NCBI GenBank assembly: GCA_036504595.1
Contig: DASXUX010000067.1
Coordinates: forward strand, 310,001-374,000
From: DASXUX01 sp036504595
Lineage (GTDB): Bacteria; Planctomycetota; SZUA-567; H5-PLA8
DNA: 64,000 nucleotides
Reading direction: 5' to 3'
Shown in pieces: positions 7,450-17,900 of this stretch (the first letter of the stretch is position 1; the number at the start of each line of letters is the position of its first letter). The position numbers were made by a program, and so were the translations under genes. Below the pieces are notes generated by a model. That model searched no databases and was not told the DNA's origin. It saw nothing but the letters and a program-made list of their open reading frames with translations.

Positions 7450-9936
7450 TTATCGTGTGACCCACCTCGCTCCGCCGACTTTCTTTCGAATCAGCCGAGC
7501 GTACGCGCTGCCCTGGAAAGTTTCTTCTTTAAGATCCATATCGACCGAAAACGCCAGATCGACACGCGAGAAATTGCTGGTGGCCAGCGGCATGCCCGAA
7601 GACACCGCGCCTTCGGCCGGCAGATTTCTGATGAGCACGCCGATCTGGCCGTTCTGCTGGTTGAAATACAGTTCCGTAATCCCGACTTTGCTTTTTGGCG
7701 CCAGATACCTGTACATTGTCCCGTTCAGCGTCAGCGAACCAACAGGAATGTCTTCCGTATAATTCCCCAGGGTAATGCGCCATCGCCCGCTGTCGGCTTT
7801 CACGATTTTGTGGCCGTCAGCCCAGCCCAGATTTCCAATCGCTGTCAGCGTATGGGTCGGGGTCGTCTTGCCCGTCTGCTTTGCGTCCGTGCTGAAGATG
7901 CGGAAGTAGCCGCTGCCCGAACTGCCCGTGCCCGCGAAGGCAAAGCTGACCCGGCCGTTCTTGCCGGCGGTGGCGATGTACGTCGCCGTCATTTTCGCTT
8001 CGAGATTCAGCGTGCCGAAGGTGAACGCATACGGAACTTCGATCGTCTTGCCAGGCTTGGCGATCGTTTCGTCTTTCGCGCCCAGCCCCGCGAACAGATC
8101 CTGAAGTGCTTCGCTATCGACGCTCAGCGTAAAGCCGCCGCCAATCGAGTTTACTCCCATGCGCACGAGCGGCGTCTTCGTCGTATCGGAGACATACGTG
8201 CCGCTGTTGGTCAAGGTAAATGGCCACGTCTTGTTGCCAATCGAAAACGTGCCTGCAACGCCGCCTAGTTTTGCCGGCAGCACGCTGGGATTGATGTAGC
8301 CGACGAAGCGCAGTGCGTCGGCGTTGGTCTGGCTGAAAGAAAGCAGCGCGGTAAACGAACTGACCAATATCTCCGTATCGATTCCGCTGCTGACCGGCCC
8401 CAGAGAGCCCACCACGATCTGCGGCGGCCCGCCGGTGCCCCCTACATCGCTTTGATCGACACTGATGCGCACGAAATCGCGCATCGCAAAGCCCGAATGC
8501 CACAGCGAGTACACTGCGGTGAACTCGCCTTTGCTCTCGTACTTGTGCGTTGTGACGCCGACATCGGTGAAAAAGCCGTCGCCGAATTGCCAGAACTGCT
8601 GGTCGATCACTCCTGTCGAGCCGCCGTTGCCGAAGGTCACCGTCATCGGCGAATTTCCGATCACGGGGTACGCGTGCGCGACGGCCTTGATATAAGGCTT
8701 CGACTGATCGCTCACCTGAGTGGAATCCAGAATGTAGCCGAAAACATTCAACTGCCGCTCCGGCTGAGCCCCGCCGCGCCGGCCATCCATCCACGCGATC
8801 AAGCACTGCCCGCCCACGAAGCCGGCCACAGCGCCGTTGAGCACTCCTTGAGAAGCTCCATCAAACACCGGCGTGTTGGGGTCGCGGTCGGTGCCGTCAA
8901 AGAGCACGCGTTTGAAAAGCAGATGCCAGCAGATGTCGCTGACCTTGCTATTGCGCACGAAAAGCAGTTCGCCCGGGCCGCTGAGGAACGTTCGGGGAAA
9001 GTCATCTTCGACGAGCCCCGTTGTCCCCTGGCCTACGTCGATCAGCCCGTTTGACGGCCGGATCACCGTGCCGTCCTGTTGCAGGCGGGTGGGGAAGACG
9101 GTTGAATCGATCTGCGCGCCGAACGAGCTCAACACCACGTACGCCGTGCCATCGAACGTCACGCCGATTGGCACGCCAAAGCCTGTGGCTCCGAAATCGC
9201 GTTGAAATAGGTACGCGCCCTCTTGCGCTCCCAAAATCTGCCCGGCGGAACTCAGCCGCGTGCCGCGCGTGACGTTCGGCGTGGCCGCCACGTCCTGCCA
9301 CACCAGCAGCGATTCGCTGGCTGGGCCCGCCGACAGAAACTCCAGATGTTGGTCCTGCCCGCTCACAATCGGGAGCCCCGTGATCGCGCCGGGCGCGCCG
9401 GTGTCGCTGACGTTTGCGTAGAAAATTCGGCTGCCGCTGCCGCCTGAACTATCCGCTGCGTCTTGCCACGCGACGAGAAACGCCGAACCATTGAAAGTCG
9501 CCAGTGGGAAGTTCGAGTCCGTTCTGCTGAGCGGCGCGATCAAGAAGTCCGCTCCGCCCGCCACCGTGCCCGAAGCGCTCACCAGCGCTCCGCGCAATCC
9601 CGGGCCGCCGGCGCGATTGTCAGCCCAGACGACCAGATAGTTCTTCTTATTGGAATCGAACGCGATATTGCAGCGCTGCACCGGGTTTTCGAGCACGACG
9701 CTCCCGGCATCTGAAACTGCGAAATCGGCGGAGGCCACACCCGTTGTCGTCACCGTGGATCCACGCAGCCGCGCTGAGGCTGTATCACGCCAGACCGTGA
9801 GGAAGTTCTGGTCGCCGGCACAGAGTGCCAGACTGTCCACGGTCGCGTCCGGCCCGATCTTGAACTCGGCCGCCGCTGCGCCTGCCGCCAGACAAAGCAA
9901 CATGGCAGAACCAAATCGCCGAAACATCTCACGCAT
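7450..9936 (-). CDS. Secreted PKD-domain protein with repeated beta units
   Basis: 828 aa from the ATG at 9936 (AGGAG about 11 bases upstream). The signal peptide is MREMFRRFGSAMLLCLAAGA with an AAA-E type cleavage. Residues about 25-400 hold repeated units centred on 'FLVAW/YLVVWAD', a beta-propeller-like pattern. A PKD-like domain lies near 425-510 (WQFGDGFFTDVG...HKYESKGEF). The last 300 residues are beta-rich and may be adhesive or structural. There is no catalytic motif, cell-wall anchor or transmembrane tail. The open frame extends upstream to 10158, but that part overlaps the next gene and lacks a leader. Confidence 0.7.
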   Translation of the reverse strand: MREMFRRFGSAMLLCLAAGAAAAEFKIGPDATVDSLALCAGDQNFLTVWRDTASARLRGSTVTTTGVASADFAVSDAGSVVLENPVQRCNIAFDSNKKNYLVVWADNRAGGPGLRGALVSASGTVAGGADFLIAPLSRTDSNFPLATFNGSAFLVAWQDAADSSGGSGSRIFYANVSDTGAPGAITGLPIVSGQDQHLEFLSAGPASESLLVWQDVAATPNVTRGTRLSSAGQILGAQEGAYLFQRDFGATGFGVPIGVTFDGTAYVVLSSFGAQIDSTVFPTRLQQDGTVIRPSNGLIDVGQGTTGLVEDDFPRTFLSGPGELLFVRNSKVSDICWHLLFKRVLFDGTDRDPNTPVFDGASQGVLNGAVAGFVGGQCLIAWMDGRRGGAQPERQLNVFGYILDSTQVSDQSKPYIKAVAHAYPVIGNSPMTVTFGNGGSTGVIDQQFWQFGDGFFTDVGVTTHKYESKGEFTAVYSLWHSGFAMRDFVRISVDQSDVGGTGGPPQIVVGSLGPVSSGIDTEILVSSFTALLSFSQTNADALRFVGYINPSVLPAKLGGVAGTFSIGNKTWPFTLTNSGTYVSDTTKTPLVRMGVNSIGGGFTLSVDSEALQDLFAGLGAKDETIAKPGKTIEVPYAFTFGTLNLEAKMTATYIATAGKNGRVSFAFAGTGSSGSGYFRIFSTDAKQTGKTTPTHTLTAIGNLGWADGHKIVKADSGRWRITLGNYTEDIPVGSLTLNGTMYRYLAPKSKVGITELYFNQQNGQIGVLIRNLPAEGAVSSGMPLATSNFSRVDLAFSVDMDLKEETFQGSAYARLIRKKVGGARWVTR

Positions 9937-9997
9937 TGGGAATCGACTCCTGACCAACAAGACAGACGAAGCTCGCGCACTGACCTTCGCCCCTGTA

Positions 9998-10019
9998 GCG
10001 CAATCCTCCTGGATTGCGC
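9998..10019. repeat. CGCAATCC hairpin, copy A
   Basis: GCGCAATCC-tcct-GGATTGCGC, in the gap between the asparagine-synthase-like gene and the PKD protein gene. Confidence 0.8.
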
Positions 10020-10021
10020 CA

Positions 10022-11770
10022 CTAGAACACCGTCTGCGCCAACAGCTCCATCGTCGCCAGTTGCCACAGAAACTTCTGGCCGGCCAGCGCGCGATCCTGG
10101 CTGCTGAGCATCTCGCGCACGAGCTTCTCATCCACCAGCTTTGGCCAGATGGCGTCATTGCGCCCGAAGATCCGCGTGAACGCGGCGAAGATCGCGGCCT
10201 GCTCCGCGGCAGTCTCCATCGGCGCCGGCTTCTGCCCGAGAATTTTGCGCCAAAGCTTCTGGTGCCAGCTCAGGCCCACGTACGGCACGCCGCCCAGCCG
10301 CGGTTCAAGCGTCTCGATCAGTCCGTGCGGCCAGGCGTCGCCGCTGCGCTGGCTGTGAGTCAGGCTGCGCCCGAGCGCGATGAGCTGCCGGTCCACGAAG
10401 GGTGTCCACGTCCATCCGCCCCAGCTCCAGGCGCTCATGCCATCGGCGCCCCAATGCGACGTGCGCTCTGCAAAGTAGAACATGTCCAGCCACAACCACA
10501 CGTCGGCGTTCAGACTCTGAGCAGCGGAATCCACCTGCTGAAAGACTTGCTGCACCAGCTCGCGAGCTTCCGGCGGGCCGCCCATGCGTTCCACACGGCG
10601 CCGCAGAATGTGCTTCTTCACTTCCTCAATGTCCTGCTGCGGGTCGCGCGCGGAGTACTTGCGCATGCCTTTGAAATATTTCGAGTAGAACCCGCCGCGA
10701 TTGATCTCGCCCCCCAGGCCGGTGAAGCGTTGCGCGGGGCGCTCATCGCCAAACCAGCCCAGATGGTTTTCCAGGTGCGAAATCTTCTCTGTGCCTTCGC
10801 TCCAGCGGACGTAGTCGGTCACGCGCTCGGTTTGCTGGGTAATCAGTTCCGCCGCGCTCAGCCACTCCATGCGCCGGTGGGGAGCCCCCACCGCAGCCGC
10901 CACGCGCGCGGCACACTGATATTCCTCGGCGTCCGCCGCGCCATACGTTGCGGTCGTCAGCGGCGGAATGCAACTCGCACCGGCAGCCAGAATCAGCCGG
11001 CTGTCGCGCCCGCCTGATAGAAACAGCACCGGCGACTGCGAAAGCTTGACTTCGTCGCTCACGCGCTGCTTCAGTCGTGCCGCTCCTTGCGCAAGAGCGT
11101 CGGCCAGAGTCAGCGGCTTCTCGGGCGCGGCGAAGAGGCGCGCCAGCGGCGTGTGCTGCTCAATCTTCAGCTTGCCCGCAGTCCCGGAAAGTTGCGCGCC
11201 CAGCGGCACGCGACGCACGCCTTCGAACACGCTATGCTCACCCACTGTCCAGCCATAGATCGCGAAGGTGCTCATCGCCGCCACGTCGGGCTTGGCGCTT
11301 CGTCCGACAAGTTCCAGAAGCGGCTGCACGCGCGTTCCTGCCGCCCAGCCGCGCGGACCTTCGACGTACCACGCCGCCAGCGGCTCGACCGACGACGCCG
11401 TCACGCGAAGCTGCCCATCATGCAAGCTGGCAAAGGTGAAGCGGCCGGTCAGTTCGACGAGTTGCGGTGAGTTCTCTCGCAGTTGCGTCAAAACGTGTGA
11501 GGGCTCTTGCGGCAGATTCTCGCAGACGCCGGCCCACGCCGCGAGCCCCTGCAGCGTCTCGATCCAATCGTTTTTCTGGTCCTCACTCGCGATCAGCCCG
11601 ATCAACCCCGTCGCGCCCACGTTCTTGTCAGCATCGCCAACACTCGTGCGAACGTTGAGCTTTTGCCGCGTCCAGCGTTCGTATTTTCCTGTCCACGCGT
11701 GCAGTGTCTGCCGAAAGACGGCGGCAGGATCATCTACATTCGCTGGTTGCCAGGCGATCAGGACTTTCAT
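10022..11770 (-). CDS. Asparagine-synthase-like ATP-PPase domain protein
   Basis: 582 aa from the ATG at 11770. Residues about 1-210 resemble the Ntn-type glutaminase half of class B asparagine synthetases (LVELTGRFTFASLHDGQLRV). However, Met1 is followed by Lys, so the Cys2 nucleophile is absent and glutamine cannot be the direct nitrogen source by the usual route. The synthetase half has the ATP-pyrophosphatase loop LFLSGGRDSRLIL near residue 265. Such proteins often amidate peptides or cyclise small molecules in specialised pathways. No such pathway is evident here; the neighbours are a secreted PKD protein and the VIT giant. The function is therefore open. Confidence 0.75.
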   Translation of the reverse strand: MKVLIAWQPANVDDPAAVFRQTLHAWTGKYERWTRQKLNVRTSVGDADKNVGATGLIGLIASEDQKNDWIETLQGLAAWAGVCENLPQEPSHVLTQLRENSPQLVELTGRFTFASLHDGQLRVTASSVEPLAAWYVEGPRGWAAGTRVQPLLELVGRSAKPDVAAMSTFAIYGWTVGEHSVFEGVRRVPLGAQLSGTAGKLKIEQHTPLARLFAAPEKPLTLADALAQGAARLKQRVSDEVKLSQSPVLFLSGGRDSRLILAAGASCIPPLTTATYGAADAEEYQCAARVAAAVGAPHRRMEWLSAAELITQQTERVTDYVRWSEGTEKISHLENHLGWFGDERPAQRFTGLGGEINRGGFYSKYFKGMRKYSARDPQQDIEEVKKHILRRRVERMGGPPEARELVQQVFQQVDSAAQSLNADVWLWLDMFYFAERTSHWGADGMSAWSWGGWTWTPFVDRQLIALGRSLTHSQRSGDAWPHGLIETLEPRLGGVPYVGLSWHQKLWRKILGQKPAPMETAAEQAAIFAAFTRIFGRNDAIWPKLVDEKLVREMLSSQDRALAGQKFLWQLATMELLAQTVF

Positions 11771-11866
11771 GGACGTCGAAGACTCTCCCGCACGAAAGGT
11801 CCAAATAATAGACCCTATCGTTACAAACGAAAGTCTAGGAACGCCCGCGACGCGGCGTCCTTGGCA

Positions 11867-11897
11867 AAGAGCCAAGAGCCAAGAGCTAAGAGCTAAG
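11867..11897. repeat. Heptad array 3 (unit GAGCCAA/GAGCTAA)
   Basis: Four tandem 7-bp units between the VIT gene stop and the asparagine-synthase-like gene start. Confidence 0.75.
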
Positions 11898-11929
11898 CGC
11901 CGCACAAGGTATCACTGTTTACCGACCCC

Positions 11930-14900
11930 TCACTTTTCCTTCAGCCGCTTGTTCGCCTCATCGTAGGTCTCGCGCTGAAACCGCGGCCACGAGCGCGCCA
12001 GGATCTTCCGGTAATGGTCCTCGGCATCGGCGGCGCGGCCTTGGGCTTTCAGGAACTGGCCGAGATCGAGCCACGGCTGCGGGTCGTCGGCGAAATCCTC
12101 AGTCGCTTTGCGGCACGCCGTTTCGCCGGCGGTCCAGAGTTCCGCGGCTTTTTCCTTCTGGTTGAGCTTCTCGTACGCGTCGGCGAGTTCCTTCACGATC
12201 GCGAACTCCGTCGGCCGGTACTTGATCGCATGGCGCAACGCGACGGCCGCGGCGTCGTGCTTGCCGATCGAGACCAGTTTCTGCGCGTACGCGCGATAGC
12301 CTTCGGCTTCACGCGGGCGAATCTCGGCCATTGTCGCCCACGCCAGCAGCGCGTCTTCGCGGCGGCCGAGGGACTCGTAGAAATCGCCCAGGCCCCGGTA
12401 GATTTCGATGTTCTGCGGGTCGAACTTCGCCCACTCCGCGTATGCTCCTAGAGCCGCTTCGGTGTCACTGGCCTTCTTGTAGCCATCGATCACCTGCTGG
12501 CGCAGTTCGGTATCTTTCGGCAGCAGGTTCGCCGCGATTCGCAGATGATGCAGCACCTGCGCCGTGTTACCGGCCTGGCGGTAGCCCTCGGCAAACGCCA
12601 GCCGCAAATGTGGCCGCTCGTTGCCGTTGCTCGCGGCATCCTTTTCGTATTCGGCCGCGGCCTTGTCGAGCGCCTCGCCTTTCAGCGCGGACTTCAGCGC
12701 TTGCTTGGTGAGCTCCTTGTATTGATCCGTGTTGCGCGGCACGACAGACATCCCGCGCAGGTAACAGTCGAGCGCTTTGTCTTTCTGCCCAGCTTTCGCG
12801 TACGCTTCGGCGCAAGCCCCATAGGCCTGGCCGGCGGTGCCCGGATCGATCTGCCGCGAGGTGCGGCGCAGCGCGCTAATGGCTTTCTCCCAGACCTCGG
12901 CCGACAATGTCCAATCGCTGGCTGTCCGCGCCAGGTCCGCAATGTTGTGGAGCTCCCAATATCCGCGCCGCATCACCTCGCGCCGCCCGAGCACTTTGCG
13001 CAACGCTTCGCGGGCCTCGTCAGTGCGGTTCCCCGCATACAGGCAGCGCGCACGCTCGCGCAAATACGTCGGCTCATCGTAGGCCTTCAGAGCCTTCAGT
13101 TTCTCGAGCACTTCCAGAGCATCGGACCAGTCCGCCTTTATTCGCCGGGAATCGCTGAGCAGCCGGAAGAATTCCTGCGCGACAGCGTTCTCATCGACAT
13201 CGTTGAGCGTCAGCGCGCGCTGGTACAGCCGCTTCGCTTCTGCACCGTTTTGCAGGTGCGCCCAGTTGAAGTTCGCCGCGCACGCGACGCGGCGGCCATC
13301 GTTGCTTTCGGCGGCGGCTTTCGCTAGAGCGACGGCCTCTTCTTCCAGGCCCATGTTCTTGAGGACGGCGTCGTGGTCGCCAATCCAGGAGAGCTGTTGC
13401 GGATCGCCGCTGAAATACTCCCTCAACCATTGTTGAATTCTGGCCGTAACCGTCTTGCGGGTCTCGGCGGACAGTTGCGAAAACCCGTCGCGCGCGATGC
13501 GAACAAGCCAGTTTTGTGCGTTGTATCCCGACTGCTGCTCGTCGTTGAGTCTATCCCAACCCTGCAGCGCCAGCAGCGCGGCCTGCTCGAAATTCTTCTT
13601 GTTGACATACGCAGTGATGACGTGGTCGTAGGCGTAATAGAGCGACCACGCGTCTCCGTAATAATCGATTTTTTCCAGCGCGGCCTTGGCGGCATCGAAC
13701 TGCCCGTCGTCTGAGAGCAACTCCGCCAGCCGCTTGTGGTCCTCATTGCTGTTCTGGTCAGAATCTTCGGCCAACCGCCGGCGCAGCTTGATCGATAGCG
13801 CGCGATTGCGGCTTTCCAACGAACTGGCCGCGTGCCGCATCAGGTAGCGGCGCGAGTCGGGTGAGAGATTGCCGCCGCCTTTCGTTGCGTAGTCGCAAAC
13901 GGCGTCCAGACGGCCCGCTTCGAGCAGCGCATTGACGACAGCGGTTCCCGCGTTGTAGTCGTTGGACGGCAGGTCCAGAGCGATCGCCGCATCGAGCTCC
14001 TTGCGCGCGGCATCGGTGGCGCCTTTCTGTTTTTCCAGATGGTACGCAAGCAGATGAAGGTACAGTTGCTGCCCCCTCACCCCTAACCCCTCTCCCTCGC
14101 GGGGGAGAGGGGAACCGGGGGCCGCGCCCTTACGGTCGCGGTTCTGATCATCGAGTGCCTTATAGACCTGCGGCAGGATTGCACGCAGGTGTTCTTCCTG
14201 CTGGCAGATGCTCGTCAGCGAGTTGAGCGCGGACGAGGCGTACGATTGATCACCGCCGGCGATGACTTTGAAGAACAGCTCCGCCGCTTCTTTCTGCCGG
14301 CCAAGTTGCTGCTGAATTTGCGCGGCCTGATACGGGGCCTGGCCCGCATAGCCCGGCTTTTGTTCCAGAATCTTCCACGCCCGCAGAGCCCACTCCGGTC
14401 TGCCGCGCTGCCAGTTATACGCCTGCTGCGCAAGCTCCGACGGGTTCCGCGCCCAAGCTTCCAACGAGCGCATCAGACACGTCTCAGCGGCCTGCGTGTC
14501 TTTCAGTTGCTCGCAGAGATCGCGCAGCGTCATCGCCAGCCCAGCGTCGTTGGGTTCTGCAGCCGCGAGCGGCGCTAGAACTTTTCGCGCGTCCGCGTAG
14601 TTGTGAGCCGAAATGAGCGCCTGAGCCAGCCGCCGCGGCCAGAGCGGGTCGTTGGGTTCCGCGCTGGCGAGCGCCTGCAGCCGCTTGAGCGCCGCGTCCG
14701 TCAGCCCCGCCGCGTTTTCGCACGCCAGAGCCGCTTCGGTCCATTCGCGGGCGATGGGGTCTTCGTTCTTCGCGTTAGTTTCGGCTTCTTTGATGAAGGG
14801 CTCGCGAAGATCGGCGGTTTGGGCGGAAAGTTGCGCCAGCAGCGAGATGACCTCGCGCCGTGCCGTATCACGTTGCGCCTGAAGCCTGGCTCTCTTCTCC

Positions 14901-17900
14901 GCCTCTGCTTTTGCCATCGCTTCCGTATACTTCGTTCTGGCGAATTGATCCTCTGGTAAGGTTACTGGTTTCGAGAGCTCACCTATCGCCTGACGTGCTC
15001 GCGCCGCGGCGGCCTGGAACTCCCCCGTTTTCGCTAGTGACCTCGCCTTCAGATCTAATAAGGCTGCGTCAGCGGAATGAGCAGCCAGCAGTTTATCGAG
15101 CAACGCGGCGGCTTCGGCGTCCTTCTTGTCGCGGCCGGCGCGCTGGAGGAGCGATTGGTAGAGAGTCCGGCGCAGCGGCGAATCGGGGAAACGCGCGGCG
15201 TAGGCCTCTGTCATCCGCGTCGCGGAATCGATCTTGTCTTTCGCCAGCAGCGCGGAGAACATTCGCGAAAAAGACTGCCAGATGAGCTGCTCATCGGCGG
15301 CAGACGTCAGCGCGGCCAGCGTTCTCTGTTCGGCTTCCGGCATGCGGTCCAGCGCGAGAAGCGAGACGATCTCTGCTAGAGCCAGCACGTCTTTTTCTTT
15401 TTCGCGCATGCGTCCAGAAAGCTTTTGGATCAGTTGCAGCGCGTCTTTCTGCTGCCCATAGTTGCTCAGTGTTTGGATCGCCTGGATCGCGCGCGACCAT
15501 TCCTCGTCGGTCGCCGGGTTCTCGCACAGCGGCGCGAGCAACGCCACAAAATCAACCTTCAGATTGCGCACGTAGTTCTGCGAGTTGCGCAGCGCATTGA
15601 ACGCATTCAGCCGCGCTTGAGCCGGAAAATCTTTGCGCTGCGTAGCGGAGAGCAGCGTCTCGACGACGGGTCGCGAACGCAGCGCATAATAGTAGTACGA
15701 TTGCAGATACTGCACGGCTCCGGAAATCTGCGCCGCACTGTGGCCTTCGCCGAGCAACGCCAGCGCCTCCTGCCGCGAGGCTCCGCGGCCGCTGGAATCG
15801 ATGCTGACCAGCGCGCTGAAAACGTCGTTGGCATCAGTGGCCTTTTCGAATACCCGGCGCGCTTCAGCCAACGCTTTCTGCGGCTGCTTGTGCTGAGCGT
15901 AGTACGCCGTCAGCGAAACGCCGGCCTTCGGCAGGCCAGCGGCCAGCGCTGTGAGCGTGTCCACTCCACGCTGGCCGTCGCCATAATTGAGCCACCACTG
16001 GCCAGCCGCGAGCTGCATGTCGGCATTGTCTTTCCAGCGCGCGAGCACCTCGTCCCACACTTGCGCGGCCTTCTTCGATTGCGCCGCCGCTTCCGCGCCT
16101 CGGTTCACCGCGTTCAGGAAATTGCTGGCCGCTTGCTGAGCCAGACGCACAGAATCCGCCGGCGTCTCGGCCGTCTTGGCAAGGTCCAGGAATCGCGTGG
16201 CCGCTTCAGCATTCTGCCCGGCCGTGCTGAGCAGGTTGGCGACGCGCTCCTGAAGTTCGCGGCGTTCTTTTTCGGGCGCAAGTTCCAGCGCTTTGGCAAA
16301 GGCCGCTTTCGCAACAGCGATGTCGCTGGTCTGGCAGCGCAACTGGCCTTCCTGCACTTTCAGTTCGGACAGGGTCGGGAACTTCTCAAGCAGCGGCGAA
16401 AATGCGGCGAGCGCTTTCTGGTATTCGCCGTCGGCTTCCAGAGCCAGCGCGAGGTTGAGCCGCGTGGAGTCCGTGCCCTTGCCGCTCGCCATAATGCGCT
16501 GATACGCGGCGGTTGCCTTGAGCGGCTGATCGACTTCGAGCGCAGGCAGACGATTCGGCTGGAGGACCGAAGATGCATAGTTGGCGCGTTGGCGCGGATA
16601 GCTTTGGCGATAGTAGGACGACCCGCCGCGCTGGAACCCGCGAAGATATGAGCGCGTCAGTCCCTGATGGAGGACAGGCGATGTGAAGACCTCGTCATAC
16701 CAGACCTGCTTGAACTTGACTCCGGCGCCCCACTCGAGCGACTTCTCTTCCTCGCCCACAAAATACTTGTCGATCAGCGCCAAATCGTCGGACCTTGCCC
16801 AATGCATCCGCCGACCTGCATACTCATCCTCCGCATCGAACGCGATCAGGGAGCCATCATCCGCGTCTTGTTGTGCCTGCTGTTTCTCTTCTGCGAAGAA
16901 GAAGTGCGCATCGGCGTTCCCAAACGAGCTCTCCGTGTCCGGTCGGTCTGGATTGATCGTTTCGAAGTGGTCGCCCAGTTCGGCGCGCTCGAGGAGTTCC
17001 TCAGACAGAACAGTCTCGCCCACCGTCTTTGACAAGGATTCGGAAAGGCGATCGACTTCCAGGCTGAGGGGTTCCGCCCTGAGCACGGTTCCGCTGGACG
17101 GCATTATTAGTTTGGCCAGTTCCCGGCCCTCTGGCTGTATTCCATTGTGCACATTCAGGCCCTTCGCGTCACCGTTCCAATCCCACTGCTTCAACGTGCG
17201 CTTGATGCCGAAGCGCGCGTAGTCCTCTTCGCTTTCCAGAACCAGGAACGCCGTGTACGGCGACATGATCTGATAGCCGATGCTCGTTTGGATCACCGAC
17301 TGCCGCGTGCGCGCGTCGTCGGCCGGCGTGCCGAGTCCCATGGTTGCAAGCTGCGCGTCGATGTGCGCCTTGGCCCACAGCCGCGGCAGGAAACGGTTGG
17401 TCGCTTCGTCGCCGTGCAGGTCGAGCGGGTAGACGCGTTCGGCCAGCTTGTCGCCGAGATCGGCGAGCAGCTTCACTTGCCCACGGCCCGGCTTGCAGCG
17501 GCCGAGGACAATCGCCGTGTCGCCATCGGCCAGCGTGCCGATGAATTCCGGGTACACGTGGCTGACTGCGACGCCCTCAAAGCTGCACATCACGTCCCAC
17601 AGCATCGGGCGATAGAAACTCTCGAAGACCTGCCCGACCGCCGCGTGCACGTCGGCTGCTCCATCCACATGCGTGAACGTGCCGCCGAGTTTCGCCGCGA
17701 GTCCTTGCAGCACGGGCCGGTCGTAGCTGGAACCGACCGCGACCGTCGAGACTTTCACGCTCGTGCCCTTGAAGAGCGCCGCAATCTCCTTTACCAGCGC
17801 CGGCCCGGACAGTTCGCTGACCGTGTCGATGCCATCGCCGACGTAGACGATGTGGTGGGGCGGGCGTCCCTGCCCGCCCTCGGCTGTGTTGGCGGGCAGG

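Noticed and set aside
9937..10158. Upstream extension of the PKD protein frame
   Set aside because: Overlaps the asparagine-synthase-like gene and puts the signal peptide in the middle of the protein.
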